Shown: positions 9,080 to 18,660 of the stretch, one piece after another
Position numbering within the stretch: position 1 is the stretch's first letter
Layout: the number at the start of each line of letters is the position of its first letter
NCBI GenBank assembly: GCA_034698045.1
Contig: JAQGAU010000642.1
Location: 1-25,357, forward strand
DNA from: Paramacrobiotus richtersi
Lineage: Eukaryota > Tardigrada > Eutardigrada > Parachela > Macrobiotidae
Direction of reading: 5' to 3'
DNA: 25,357 bases
Notes under the pieces: generated by a model
What the model was told of the DNA's origin: nothing
What the model saw: only the letters and a program-made list of their open reading frames with translations
Database searches by the model: none
Translations under genes and position numbers: made by a program

Positions 9080-9286
9080 TATCTACGTTGGCAGTCATCA
9101 GGGAGAAAGGTTTTCTGTCCATTTGTATTTTGCATTTATCTCGCCCTAAAAATAAAATCCCAATAAATGCCTCCCAAAATACGAAAGCCACATAGAAAAT
9201 GTGTCTCTAGAGTGCTCTTATAGTTCTTCTATATGGCTACCTATGCAACGTCAACAACGCCTTCTGTGTCGGTTCGTCAGGCCGTA

Positions 9287-9353
9287 GGCGTTATCTATGA
9301 TAAGTAATAAGTTAATGGATAATTTCCCCATCCAAGCATATCTGTAATCTCAG
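9287..9353 (-). promoter_or_regulatory. Shared distal upstream block, receptor 2
   Basis: GCGTTATCTATGATAAGTAA, then TTAATGG (9312-9318), then an AAGCATATCTG tail align with blocks upstream of receptors 4 and 5. Discounting the MITE and one duplication, TTAATGG is 334 bp before the ATG. On the gene strand the block reads GATA-like, CCATTAA and TTATCA motifs, as a cis-regulatory module might. Confidence 0.55.
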
Positions 9354-10522
9354 TGATCCGTAGCAGATTCTGCTCGCCTGCGTATAGCGCGTCAACGCAA
9401 ACATGTAACGCAAGTAGAATCGGGACTGCTTGCTGACGGTTCTCTTACCGGTTTCCGGCGGTCTGAAAATTAACCGCGATTTTTAAAGAAGGTTGACCAT
9501 AGTTTCGGCCGGGAACTTGGGTTGCGATATATTTATGTTTGAAAACTGGTCGCACCTGTCGGTGATACGAAGATAAACATTTTGTGGGCAGATAAGAAAA
9601 GATGCAAATTCACCACACTGCGATTTATTTGACTACGGCAAACATAAACGCCTCTAATTGCAAATCAGCATGATTTCTGAAGTATAAATCTGAATGCGTA
9701 CTAGAAAAGGATCGATTGCTTGCTGAGACAATTAAGGCTTATTAAGCGGCTGAATCCTGATAATCTACGGTCATTTATTCGACTCTAACAAAGCGATTGC
9801 TAGCAAAGAATTCGGTCAACATGTAGGAAACAATGCGCTAAAGGTTGTTAGCAAGGGAAGTTACACTTCCCGAGGCTTTTTCTTTCCTATCGTCCGCCTC
9901 CATATCGAAATATAATATTTCTGTTAACATTTAAACGAACCACTGCGCAGTCTACTGTATTCATTTGGGAAAGTGCTACTGTCTTCTTGGTAGTAATTTT
10001 CTTACGTAATAAATAAGCAGTGTCACTGAATACGTCTTTCCAGCCCACATTTATTATTCAGAAACGGTCCAACGGAGATGAATTTGAATGTGCCAAAGGC
10101 AGTAAAGGAATAAATCGCTTTTGTTCGAATTATTGGTTGCATTTTTACTATGACTTATGCATTATGTACTTGGAAATACGCATTTTATGGAAATGGCTTT
10201 TGTACGATTGGTATTACCAGTAAAAGTTGGAAATGGTGTTCGATTGCTTGGTATTGGTAGAGTGTAATTGGCACGCCCATTACAGACCGAAAATGTTATT
10301 AAACTAGCAGCATATTAGAAACACATGCGTCAGCATGCAGTAGCAGCGCCACCAGTTGAATCAGCACAGTCAGTGTGAAATTTCGAAATTTTCGATGCGG
10401 TGTGGGTCGCCGATGATTTTCAGTTCGCAGTATAGAATTTTTGAGTTCTTGGATGATTTTCATCAGTTAGTCATCTCACTTCATCAGTTCGAAGTTGATT
10501 CGTGATCCTGTCACGTATAATC
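9354..10522. other. Duplicated upstream flank of receptor 2 and leader of the orphan ORF
   Basis: No gene seen. About 9800-10010 is related to 15690-15960 and 18970-19215, upstream of receptors 3 and 4; shared cores include CTGCGCAGT and ATTCATTTGGGAAAGT. From about 10320 to 10522 the sequence is T-rich with TTTTCATCAGTTAGTCATC-like repeats and leads into the ORF at 10523. Confidence 0.5.
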
Positions 10523-11983
10523 ATGTCACAGAAGAAGAAACCATGCTGTGGATGCGAAATGTTGGGTGTTTTGTGTCCTGCCTGTAAAGGGGGATTTTCC
10601 TCTGCAAGTCCTGAGGGAATCCAATATCTGTTGGAAATCACAGAAGTTGGTAATAAACCTGCTTATCAGCAGTTGGTTCGAAGTGTGCAGATCCTTTCTG
10701 TAAACGAGCATGTTCGTTTGCGTGGTGCATATGGTGTCTGGAATGGCATCTGGAAGACTGATGCTCCAGAATTTCGTGGAATTGATCAGAAAGCTTTGAT
10801 GCATGCAGGTATGAAAGTCATTGACTATGATCCTGCTAAGCCTTTACCGATTTATACGGATCGTACTAGAAAGGCTAACGAGTTTTATGATGCGGTTGTA
10901 GAGAATGTGATCAACATGCCACATGCACTACAGTCACAGATGGCAGGATCAATTGATGAAGCAGCTCTTTTGGGCCATAGCGTGCATAAGCGTCAGCCGA
11001 GTCCTGTGCAGAACGGAAGCAGAAAACGCGGAAGTGTCTACAGTACTTCCTCCAAGTCGTTTTATTCAGAACAGCGGGATAACCAGAAACCAATCCCAGG
11101 CACGCAAATTGGGACAGAACGTGACCGTTATGAACAAGAGTTCAATGACCGATCGGCTCGTCAGAGCAGAATGCAGCAGTATGTGAATGACACAGCTGAC
11201 CCAGAAAGTGCCATGGGCATTCGTCGTGCTGTTAATCAACAGCAGCTGAATCGGGATTATGAGAAGCCAACGACGAGTACGATTTTGCGGGATGATTCGC
11301 CACATGGATCGAATCAGTCCTTTAGTGAAGGGAATTCGCGTATGGGAAATCGTAAGCGTGTGCCGCGTGATCGTCGCCCCATTTTGAAACCACCGAATCG
11401 TTTCCCGAAATGTCCGAAACCATATGATTCTGCAGATATCAGTTTGTATGGATGTGATAAACAGATTTCTGTCGCCCGGGATTTCATCAAGAAAATTCCT
11501 GGTGTAGCTACTAATAAAGATGCTCATACGATTGCAATGTTATTGTATTACCATGAGAAATTTCTGGCGAAGACGCACATTCGAGAATTTACGTATCCGG
11601 AGTCCGAAGCTGTCGAAAACGACATTTCCAATGAGTACAACGATCAGTATATGCCTGAGCGTTTGAACAAGCTGTATTCGTATTTGACCCGGAAGCGGAA
11701 GTTTGCACCGATTCATGCAGTGGATCCGGTGATGTTGAGTCAGTTTCGCTTAAAGCGATATCCAGATGTAAGTCAGCACATTTCTTGCTGGTGCCGTCGT
11801 CATGCAAATCCATACAAAACGTTGGTTGCGATGATGTGTACGAAGACCTTGTATTATTACCTGAACAAGATTCCGAATAGTCAAATCACTAAAGACATCA
11901 AACAGGGATATCGTCTTTGTTTGGCTGCTTTGTTGGGTTGTTATACCGCCATGTGTGATTTGTTCGAATACGCTGATTATTGA
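10523..11983 (+). CDS. Unrecognised 486-aa intronless protein, possibly element-derived
   Basis: I do not recognise this family. The first ATG is at 10523; the open frame extends upstream only through a GTG. The N-terminus has a compact cysteine cluster CCGC (8-11) then CPAC (18-21), a CxxC-x6-CxxC pattern that could bind one zinc. Residues about 27-140 look globular. About 150-290 is disordered, rich in Q, S, N and R, ending in a basic run (GNRKRVPRDRRPILKPP). About 310-486 is helical with a second cysteine cluster (CWC at 422-424). This head, basic linker and helical-tail layout is seen in gag- or nucleocapsid-like proteins, so a mobile or virus-like origin is possible but unproven. No polymerase, integrase, capsid signature or terminal repeats were found. 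Codon use looks TTG- and CGT-rich compared with the receptors (by eye). Confidence 0.6.
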   Translation: MSQKKKPCCGCEMLGVLCPACKGGFSSASPEGIQYLLEITEVGNKPAYQQLVRSVQILSVNEHVRLRGAYGVWNGIWKTDAPEFRGIDQKALMHAGMKVIDYDPAKPLPIYTDRTRKANEFYDAVVENVINMPHALQSQMAGSIDEAALLGHSVHKRQPSPVQNGSRKRGSVYSTSSKSFYSEQRDNQKPIPGTQIGTERDRYEQEFNDRSARQSRMQQYVNDTADPESAMGIRRAVNQQQLNRDYEKPTTSTILRDDSPHGSNQSFSEGNSRMGNRKRVPRDRRPILKPPNRFPKCPKPYDSADISLYGCDKQISVARDFIKKIPGVATNKDAHTIAMLLYYHEKFLAKTHIREFTYPESEAVENDISNEYNDQYMPERLNKLYSYLTRKRKFAPIHAVDPVMLSQFRLKRYPDVSQHISCWCRRHANPYKTLVAMMCTKTLYYYLNKIPNSQITKDIKQGYRLCLAALLGCYTAMCDLFEYADY

Positions 11984-12102
11984 AAGCAAGTTCACCCATA
12001 TTTCAAGGAGCATATTGAGCATATGTTTCCTGTACCTCGTCCGAAGAAGAACGGTCAACAGGATGATCGTGTGCAGAAGAATGAGCGTCCACAGAATCAA
12101 TT

Positions 12103-12252
12103 ATGAATCAAGCTCAGTTGGATGGAATTGCCGAAGCGGAAACCATTGCAGATCATGCTGTGGAAGCTGAATTGTTGGATGCAGAGCGAGAATTGTTGCC
12201 TCATGAGCGATTGGATTTGCCAGATGACATTCCTGATGATGGTCATGGTTGA
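12103..12252 (+). CDS. Small acidic ORF (49 aa) after the orphan protein
   Basis: ATG to TGA, 49 aa, strongly acidic (repeated AE, DAERELL and LPDDIPDD). It lies 120 nt after the 486-aa ORF on the same strand, and the intervening composition stays coding-like. No known domain. It could be a small accessory protein of the same unit or a chance frame. Confidence 0.3.
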   Translation: MNQAQLDGIAEAETIADHAVEAELLDAERELLPHERLDLPDDIPDDGHG

Positions 12253-13643
12253 TACCAGTGAATGTTGGATCGTTGGATGATTGGACCAGTGAATGTGAGT
12301 GATGTTTTGGTTAACCTCGACCAGTGATGTTGTGTATCGCGTGGACAATCTCCCCACGTGCGATCCTGTCCTGGTATGTCTCTCTATTCCCGGATCTCGC
12401 CTGGTGATGTTCATGAGACCAAAGTCTTGCCTAACCGGATGAAGCTCATCATTTCCTGATTGGACAGATCTCTAACCACATGTTTAGCATTTATGCGTGT
12501 TTGTGTTTTGGCCCAGTAGCACCTTTTCCTTTCGTTTTTCGTGTTGCGTTTGTGTTTTCATCTCGTGGAACGCCTCGTCGGGACGCCTCGGACCGCGACC
12601 GTAGGCATGTGACGGGTATGCCTTCGGCGGAGAAGTGGAATTCTGGATTCCGATGGGAACGGATAATGTTCTCACGTGTGCCTTGCCGATGACGACGGAT
12701 AATGTCGTTACGTGATCGTCCGGATAAGTGGACACACCTTCCGTTACGTATCACTTACGGGATTTTGCGCATTAATTTGTGAATGTTCGAACACTTAACA
12801 ATTCTGTCTGTCTTGGTTAGCTGCAAGGTAATTCTGCATTGTGTGACCTTTTCTAGCGTTGTGTTTACTTGGGCCAAAGTGTTTGTACGTTCTTGAACAA
12901 CATTCTGAATTGTTCCTGTTTCCGGTCCCTTTATTCGTCACGAGATATCACGGTACACAGTAGGAGCACATTATCACCACCTTTACAGCATTTCACTATT
13001 TACTTCGGGGTTGTATTCCTTGTCCGTTCCCCTTAAAACCGGGTTCCCTTGGATGCCTCCGTTATTACCTCATCCATTCTAACGAAAAGCTTTTAATGTC
13101 GTCCAATGAGACTTCTACAGTCCCTGCCATGGCAGTAAAAAGTCTCTTATGTTACCTTTCTTTGAGCACAGTTCGGAAACCAGTGCTTACAAAATACCAT
13201 ATATAACTGAAAACATTATTATAATAGCTCGCTTTAAGTGTGTGTTAATAATTTAAAATTAACTGTTGTTAAATTCAGGATGTTTTCGACCAGTTGAGCC
13301 GCTTTCTGCCTAACTCCTTCACTAACGATAACAATGGGCTATCTGTGTCAGAGCTGATCAACGGGCTGTTACCGTAGCTGTTCAAATTGTGTTTTTCATT
13401 TCTGGCATTACTCGATGCTGTACAGTGCATATTTATCCCTTTGTTGTGACGGAGTGGTTTTTCCACCCACCCACCCTACTGTTGTCAACAATCTTGAATA
13501 AAGGGGGTAAGGTCAAGGGGAATGAACGGAGCGTCAAAGATGTGTTCCGGCCTCGCCGGGAACAGCCTTTACGCGTCTTTCAGTTCTCCCGAACGCTAAA
13601 CCTCCACATCGCGCACGGCGGAAACGACTGAATTTAATCACCA
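12253..13643. other. Downstream of the orphan ORF; no gene seen
   Basis: Begins with three imperfect copies of ACCAGTGAATG (about 12254, 12287 and 12319) and later two GGATAATGT...ACGTG copies (12661 and 12698). Open frames on both strands around 12480-12750 are overlapping shadows with no recognisable content. A plus-strand AATAAA lies near 13497. No direct terminal repeats matching the region before 10523 were found by eye. Confidence 0.4.
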
Positions 13644-13649
13644 TTTATT
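13644..13649 (-). terminator. Polyadenylation signal candidate for receptor 3
   Basis: TTTATT on the plus strand, AATAAA on the gene strand, about 140 nt past the stop codon of receptor 3. Confidence 0.45.
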
Positions 13650-13789
13650 ACGATCTAAGCGCTTGAAACATTATACTGTATGCGGTGCCACTATAAGAGA
13701 AGCAAGTGAAATTTGAAAACAGAGTTAATGGTGTTGATGTACTGTAATACGGTTTTAAGCAAAACAAACCATCCACTGCTAAGACAACT

Positions 13790-14809
13790 TTAGGTAACAC
13801 TGCGCTTTTGAGGTGACATTATGCTTCTAAAAAATTCCGCTCTAAGCTCCGGTACCGCAGCTCCAAATATAAATGGATCAAGTGATGCGTGTACAAGCTT
13901 CAGAATCCGACAAACCAGGAAAAAATTGATAATACTGTCGAAATACGACGAAGCAACAAAATACAAGTTCATCGGTGTCCAGCAGATGGCAATACTAATG
14001 GTCATCAGTGACAGTAAAGTGAATGAATCAGAGAAGCGTCTAACATGCGAAGTACGTGGTTGAGTAATAGAATCGTGAGCCGTTGCTGTTGCATTTGCGG
14101 AACTGCCGCCTGCTTGATTAATTGCCACCGAAATCCGGGTTGCCGGTGTTACTTTGTGTTGCTGTCGCATGACAATGAAGAAGGGATAAGTTGCCAGAAT
14201 GACCATTTCTGGCAAAATGTAAAAGACGGTATTGGAAACCGGCAGATATTTGCGTGCAAAGGGTGAAGTTACACTATACGTGCAGCCAACACTTTCCAAT
14301 AATTCCAGATAGAAAACCGCATCGATGGTAATAACTGATACAGCGTATATCTGAACCAAAACCCAACTGCATACACTGATAACTATCGCCAATTTCATTG
14401 TATGGCGAGTCCGATAGGAAATGGGCCGGGCAACCGCCCAGACCCGGTTGAGAGCGATGCCCATGTGGGATAAGCAAATAAGCGGGGAAGTAGCGCTGTT
14501 GACGAAACGATATACAGTGCAGAATTCTGGCCACATTTTTCTTGGCAGGAATTCTTTTAACCCCACGAGAAAAGGGTTCTGTTGACATAGTGCGCTTGCA
14601 ATATTGGCCAAAACCAGATATATTACGTAGACACTGAAGGGCGTTAGGGCGCTGCGGGTCCGGTAGTACAAATAGAGCAGCACTGAGTTGCCGATCACGG
14701 AAAGCAAACAGGAAACTGCCATCAGCCATTGCAGATAGGTGAAGTTTTGCAGGAAACCGGTGGATGAAATTAACCTGGTAGTGTTGACTTCCAGCGTGAG
14801 GTTCAACAT
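13790..14809 (-). CDS. Rhodopsin-like 7TM receptor 3
   Basis: Intronless, 339 aa, ATG at 14809. Very similar throughout to receptor 4 and close to 2 and 5: N-terminal NLT and NTT sites, FTYLQW, TM1 with GN and YLYYRTR, TM2 LANIASALCQQNPF, TM3 ending ALNRVWAVARP, TM4 with the Trp that receptor 2 lacks, TM5 ATYPFFIVMRQQ, TM6 CWTP and TM7 DPFIF. Cysteines before TM3 and in loop 2 (VGCTYS) are kept. The third loop has replaced most of its sequence relative to receptor 2, as expected for a fast-evolving cytoplasmic loop. Probably a functional membrane receptor of unknown ligand. It and receptor 4 are the clearest recent duplicate pair in the cluster, sharing upstream DNA as well. Confidence 0.92.
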   Translation of the reverse strand: MLNLTLEVNTTRLISSTGFLQNFTYLQWLMAVSCLLSVIGNSVLLYLYYRTRSALTPFSVYVIYLVLANIASALCQQNPFLVGLKEFLPRKMWPEFCTVYRFVNSATSPLICLSHMGIALNRVWAVARPISYRTRHTMKLAIVISVCSWVLVQIYAVSVITIDAVFYLELLESVGCTYSVTSPFARKYLPVSNTVFYILPEMVILATYPFFIVMRQQHKVTPATRISVAINQAGGSSANATATAHDSITQPRTSHVRRFSDSFTLLSLMTISIAICWTPMNLYFVASSYFDSIINFFLVCRILKLVHASLDPFIFGAAVPELRAEFFRSIMSPQKRSVT

Positions 14810-14883
14810 TGTAACAGAGATGTCGGAAGAAAAAAATATTTGTAAGGTGTCGTAACTCTAAAATGTGGCAGCGGCTGTGGAAA

Positions 14884-14939
14884 TCACGTTCTGTTCACTT
14901 CCCCGTAACGTTGATAATAATCAAACAGAAAGGCTTCTT
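14884..14939 (-). promoter_or_regulatory. Shared proximal upstream block, receptor 3
   Basis: TCACGTTCT (14884-14892) and AGAAAGG (14927-14933) are 43 bp apart, exactly as upstream of receptor 4. 14915-14939 is identical over 25 nt to 18398-18422. It starts about 75 bp upstream of the ATG, so it may be core promoter, 5' UTR or an enhancer. Confidence 0.65.
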
Positions 14940-15960
14940 ACCGTTTTGCCGTTATCCGGCCCAATGATCCCAGTCAACAGATGCAACTAACGCAAGGAAA
15001 TTTCTCCACGACACTGTTAAATATGTCTCTGGTGTGCCGTATTAATTCGTCTGTCGCAGCCAAGGAAATGTCAGAAACGTGTTTGAAACGTCAACCAAGT
15101 GTACTTCCGTCACCAGCTCTGGATGAATGTGCAGTTATATTGTGCACAGCTCCCATCAGTGCGCAAATGCAATAACTGCCACAGATCTAAATCCTGTCCA
15201 GAATTATTCCGATAACACTACAACATGTGTGACTTCATTTTGAGTTCTAGATGGTCGCGTTTAAGTCTCTTTCAAGGCTTTAGGAATAATCGCACAAAGT
15301 CGGCACAACAAGAAAGCACAGTCTCCACTGAAGCAAAAACATCCGACCGACTGACTCTTTCACATTACATTACTGCAGGCACCGTCTGTGCTCGTTCAGT
15401 CCTTGGAAGATTTTCACGTGGGAGACTGCGTTCGAAAATCGCAGCAGAAAGATAAACTAGCCAGATATCCCTCAGCACACAAATCTGAGGAATTTGAGAA
15501 TGTGGCCTTTTGGTGTGATGCGACATTATCAAACTGGGGGATGTAAAATCCCATGCAGAATCACCATCAAGGATGAGGGCTGTATTCTTCTATATGCGCA
15601 CAGAAAAGCATTGAGTGATTATAATGATACAAAGGGCGCTTGTTGATTCTACAGCCACCTGTTTGTTCGACCTGAACAAACCGTTGGCTGATACAATCCG
15701 GTTAACAGGTAGGAAACAGGTACCAGCAGCCATCAAATCAGTTTGTGGTTGTCGAGCACTGGCATTTTTCTTTAAGATGACCTTCCTTTTCGAGCGTCCG
15801 CTTCCCCACAGAAACAAGATCTCTTTGTTACAACAGTCTTTGCGCAGTTTATTGCATTCATCTGCAGAAGTGATATTTTCCAGTATCTGCAGAAGTGATA
15901 TTAACTGATACAGTATACTTATCATGTCATTAATTATTTCAGTACAGCTCACATTGTAAA
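14940..15960. other. Duplicated upstream flank of receptor 3
   Basis: Related in order to 18423-19215 upstream of receptor 4. Shared landmarks include GTCAGAAACGTG (15070), AACGTCAACCAAG (15087), GCACAGCTCCCATCA (15143) and AAAGCATTGAGTGA (15605). Relative to receptor 4 it has lost the TTAATGG part of the distal block. A 17-nt unit TCTGCAGAAGTGATATT is directly repeated at 15861 and 15886. On the minus strand 15590-15952 is open (about 120 codons), but the matching stretches upstream of receptors 2 and 4 are interrupted, so I do not call a gene. Confidence 0.55.
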
Positions 15961-16370
15961 GGTCAACCTGAATCTGAAGGTACCGCAGATAATGGTTCTT
16001 AAGGACTTGTTACAATTGGAACCTTTTAATTGCACGAAAAGCTGTAAATAATACAATGGTTCTGAATGCAAGGCACTGATGTCACGCGCGATTGTGCATT
16101 CAGCTGCCTGTCCCTTAAGTTGCCGCAAATTCTCATTTCTCAGCAAAGTCCGCCTCTTCAGGTTCTCAGAACCAGTATAGACCGCGAAGCGACCGCCGGT
16201 GGGCGAACGTGTTGGAGAGCGTTAGCTAAACGCATATTTCTTACGTGAGTTATGAAACCACAAACGTAAGTCACCTGGTCGATACCCACCTTCCGATGTT
16301 ATTCCGTTTAAAATCTTTTGTATAATGAACGTTTTTCAGAACGCAATCAGTCCATAGGTTCCGCAATACA

Positions 16371-16604
16371 TACAATGTAAATTAACGCAAAAATCGGTCC
16401 ACAATACGAGTCTGTGCCGCTGGCGTTAGAAACACTGGGACCTTGGGGAATGGATGCAGTGATATTTTTGAAAAAGATTGGACGCCACTGGAATGATGTG
16501 TTGGATAATCGGAGAGCATGTTGCTTTTTCTTTCAAATATTAGTATTTTGTTGCAGAAAGGTAATGCTCTCTGTGTTCGCGGCACGTTCAATGATGATGA
16601 TTAG
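16371..16604 (+). mobile_element. LINE ORF2 C-terminal relic
   Basis: The plus strand reads AKIGPQYESVPLALETLGPWG and then DAVIFLKKIGR, the motif found after the reverse transcriptase domain in many animal LINE ORF2 proteins (P-[VL]-A-x-E-T-x-G-x-WG). After a frame change near 16530 it continues as ILLQKGNALCVRGTF, matching the family's QRGNAxxVxGT ending, with a stop at 16602-16604. Only the last roughly 75 codons remain, so this is a 5'-truncated, decayed copy. It lies just beyond the duplicated upstream flank of receptor 3. Confidence 0.6.
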
Positions 16605-17237
16605 TCTTGGTTTGCTGAAAAATTGTATCATAATACACCTTTAAATCCGGGAAGTGTATTGTATTCCTTTCGCCGACGATAACTCTCTTCGAAATGGTCC
16701 GATTCGATTCAAATTCGACCAGCATGTTCTTCGTTATGGATTCTGGAGCTGTGTAGTTTTTGAACCATACTTTTCAAAACAATATGAAAGTTATTAAGAT
16801 TAAACTGTTTGTACCGCACACACCAAACAATGCGGGAAGCCCCTTGCGCATTTGAGGACAATCAGAAGCGCACCTGGCACGTCAAAATGTCAAAAGCAGT
16901 CCTACGCCTTTATCAGCTCCGGTCTTCATCGCCAGCACCAGCGGAGAGCGGTTACCTAGTAACTCTGCGGTTACCTGTGTTTTTGCTATTTTGCATCAGC
17001 TTTATCAAATTAAATAATTGTGAATACATGGACCTCAGAAAAGCAATAACGAAATCCCAAGTGCCGTAGATCAAATTTTCAGTTACATTCAGAGGCATTC
17101 GAGCTGCATGTCTGCCAGGGTGACGTTCAATCATTCAGAACCATACATCAAATTTGTTTACTCGAAAAACAAACACTGCGTCTTTAGAGAATGCCGCGAA
17201 TCCAGCCACTGACAGGATCCCTCCAGTGACACACGAC
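16605..17237. other. Intergenic, no gene seen
   Basis: Follows the LINE relic and precedes the 3' end of receptor 4. Short open frames on both strands show no recognisable content. No canonical minus-strand AATAAA lies close to receptor 4's stop. Confidence 0.4.
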
Positions 17238-18281
17238 CTAGCTACCGGCAGAACACACTTGAGGTGAAACTTCCTTTTTATGCGACCATATCCTTTTGAA
17301 AAATTCCGCTTTGAGTTCCGGTACCGCAGCTCCAAATATGACCGGATCAAGTGATGCATGTCCAAGCTTGAGAATCCGACACACATGGAAAAAATGGATA
17401 TTGTCAAAATATGGTGAAGCAGCAAAATATAAGTTCAATGGGGTCCAGCAGATGGCAATACTAATGGTCATCAGGGAAAGTAAAGTGAATGAAGCAGAAA
17501 AGCGTCTAACATTCGAAGTACGCGGTGGAGTAGTCGAATCGTGAGTCACCGCTGTTGCAGTTGCGGAACTGCGGCAACTGCTGCATGTGTGATAGGCTGC
17601 CACCGAAATCCGGGAAGCCGGTGTTACTTTAGGTTGCTGTCTCTTAACAATGAAGTACGGATAAGTTGCTAGAATAATCATTTCTGGCAAAATGTAGAAG
17701 ACTGTATTAGAAACCGGCAAATATTTGCTTGCAAAGGGTGACGTTACACTATACGTACAGCCAACACTGTTCAGCTATTCGAGATACAAAATGGCTTCGA
17801 TGGAAATAACTGATACGGCGTATATCTGAACCAAAACCCAACTGCAAACACTAATAACTATCGCCAATTTCATTGTATGGCGAGTCCGATAGGAAATGGG
17901 CCGGGCAACCGCCCAGACCCGATTGAGAGCGATGCTCATGTGGGATAAGCAGATAAGCGGTGCCGTAGCACTGTTGGCGAAACGATACACAGTGCAGAAT
18001 TCTGGCCACATTTTTATTGGCAGAAAATCTTTTAGTCCCAGGAGGAACGGGTTTTGTTGGCATACCGCGGTTACCAGGTTGCCCAAGAGGAGATATATTA
18101 CGTAGACGCTGAAGGGCGTTAGGGCGCTGCGGGTCCGGTAGTACAGATAGAGCAGCACTGAATTGCCGATCACAGAAATCAAGCAGGAAACTGCCATCAG
18201 CCACTGCAGATAGGTGAAGTTGCGCTCATAGCCAATGGACGAAACTGATTCAGTACTGTTGGCTTTCAAAGTGAAGTTCAT
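17238..18281 (-). pseudogene. 7TM receptor 4, full length with one in-frame stop
   Basis: ATG at 18281. The frame runs 168 aa to a TAG at 17775-17777 and then stays open in the same frame for 178 more codons to a normal stop. Receptor 3 reads ELLESVGC at this place; here it reads E-stop-LNSVGC, in extracellular loop 2 between TM4 and TM5. Everything else looks intact: FTYLQW, GN, LLGNLVTAVCQQNPF, ALNRVWAVARP, SYR, TYPYFIVKRQQ, CWTP and DPVIF. The C-terminus is longer (EVSPQVCSAGS) than in the paralogs. A truncated product would lack TM5-7. With one lesion and no frameshifts this is a young pseudogene, a segregating null allele, a read-through case or a sequencing error. Confidence 0.85.
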
Positions 18282-18366
18282 TTTCGGCGCTGTTAGCTTA
18301 AATCGTCGTGAGAAAAAAATGCTTCTATGATATCTTCATTCTAATATGTATGGTACAGACGAATTA

Positions 18367-18422
18367 TCACGTTCCGTACATGTCGCCGTGGCGTCGGTAA
18401 TAATCAAACAGAAAGGCTTCTT
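18367..18422 (-). promoter_or_regulatory. Shared proximal upstream block, receptor 4
   Basis: TCACGTTCC (18367-18375) and AGAAAGG (18410-18416), 43 bp apart, 86 bp upstream of the ATG. The 25-nt segment 18398-18422 is identical to that of receptor 3. Confidence 0.65.
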
Positions 18423-18590
18423 GTCCTGTTTCTCTCTATGATGCTCTGAAACCCAGTCTCCAGATACAATAAAGCCGACAAAACGTGTCCCTGATGTGCT
18501 TTAATATTCGTCCATCGAACCTGCGAAATGTCAAAAACGTGCGCTGTGGGGGACCACTGCGAATTAAAGATTTTATAGCCGGAAATTCCG

Positions 18591-18660
18591 CGTAAGCTAT
18601 GATATGTACGGTAGTTGTTTAATGGATAAACGTCGCCATGCAGCCAAGCGTATCTCCGTC
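18591..18660 (-). promoter_or_regulatory. Shared distal upstream block, receptor 4
   Basis: GCGTAAGCTATGATATGTAC, then TTAATGG (18619-18625), then CAGCCAAGCGTATCTCCGTC. Aligns with 9287-9353 and 22990-23055. TTAATGG is 338 bp before the ATG. Confidence 0.55.

Noticed and set aside
9800-13100. Long terminal repeats around the orphan ORF
   Set aside because: No pair of direct repeats was found by eye on the two sides, so no element borders can be given.
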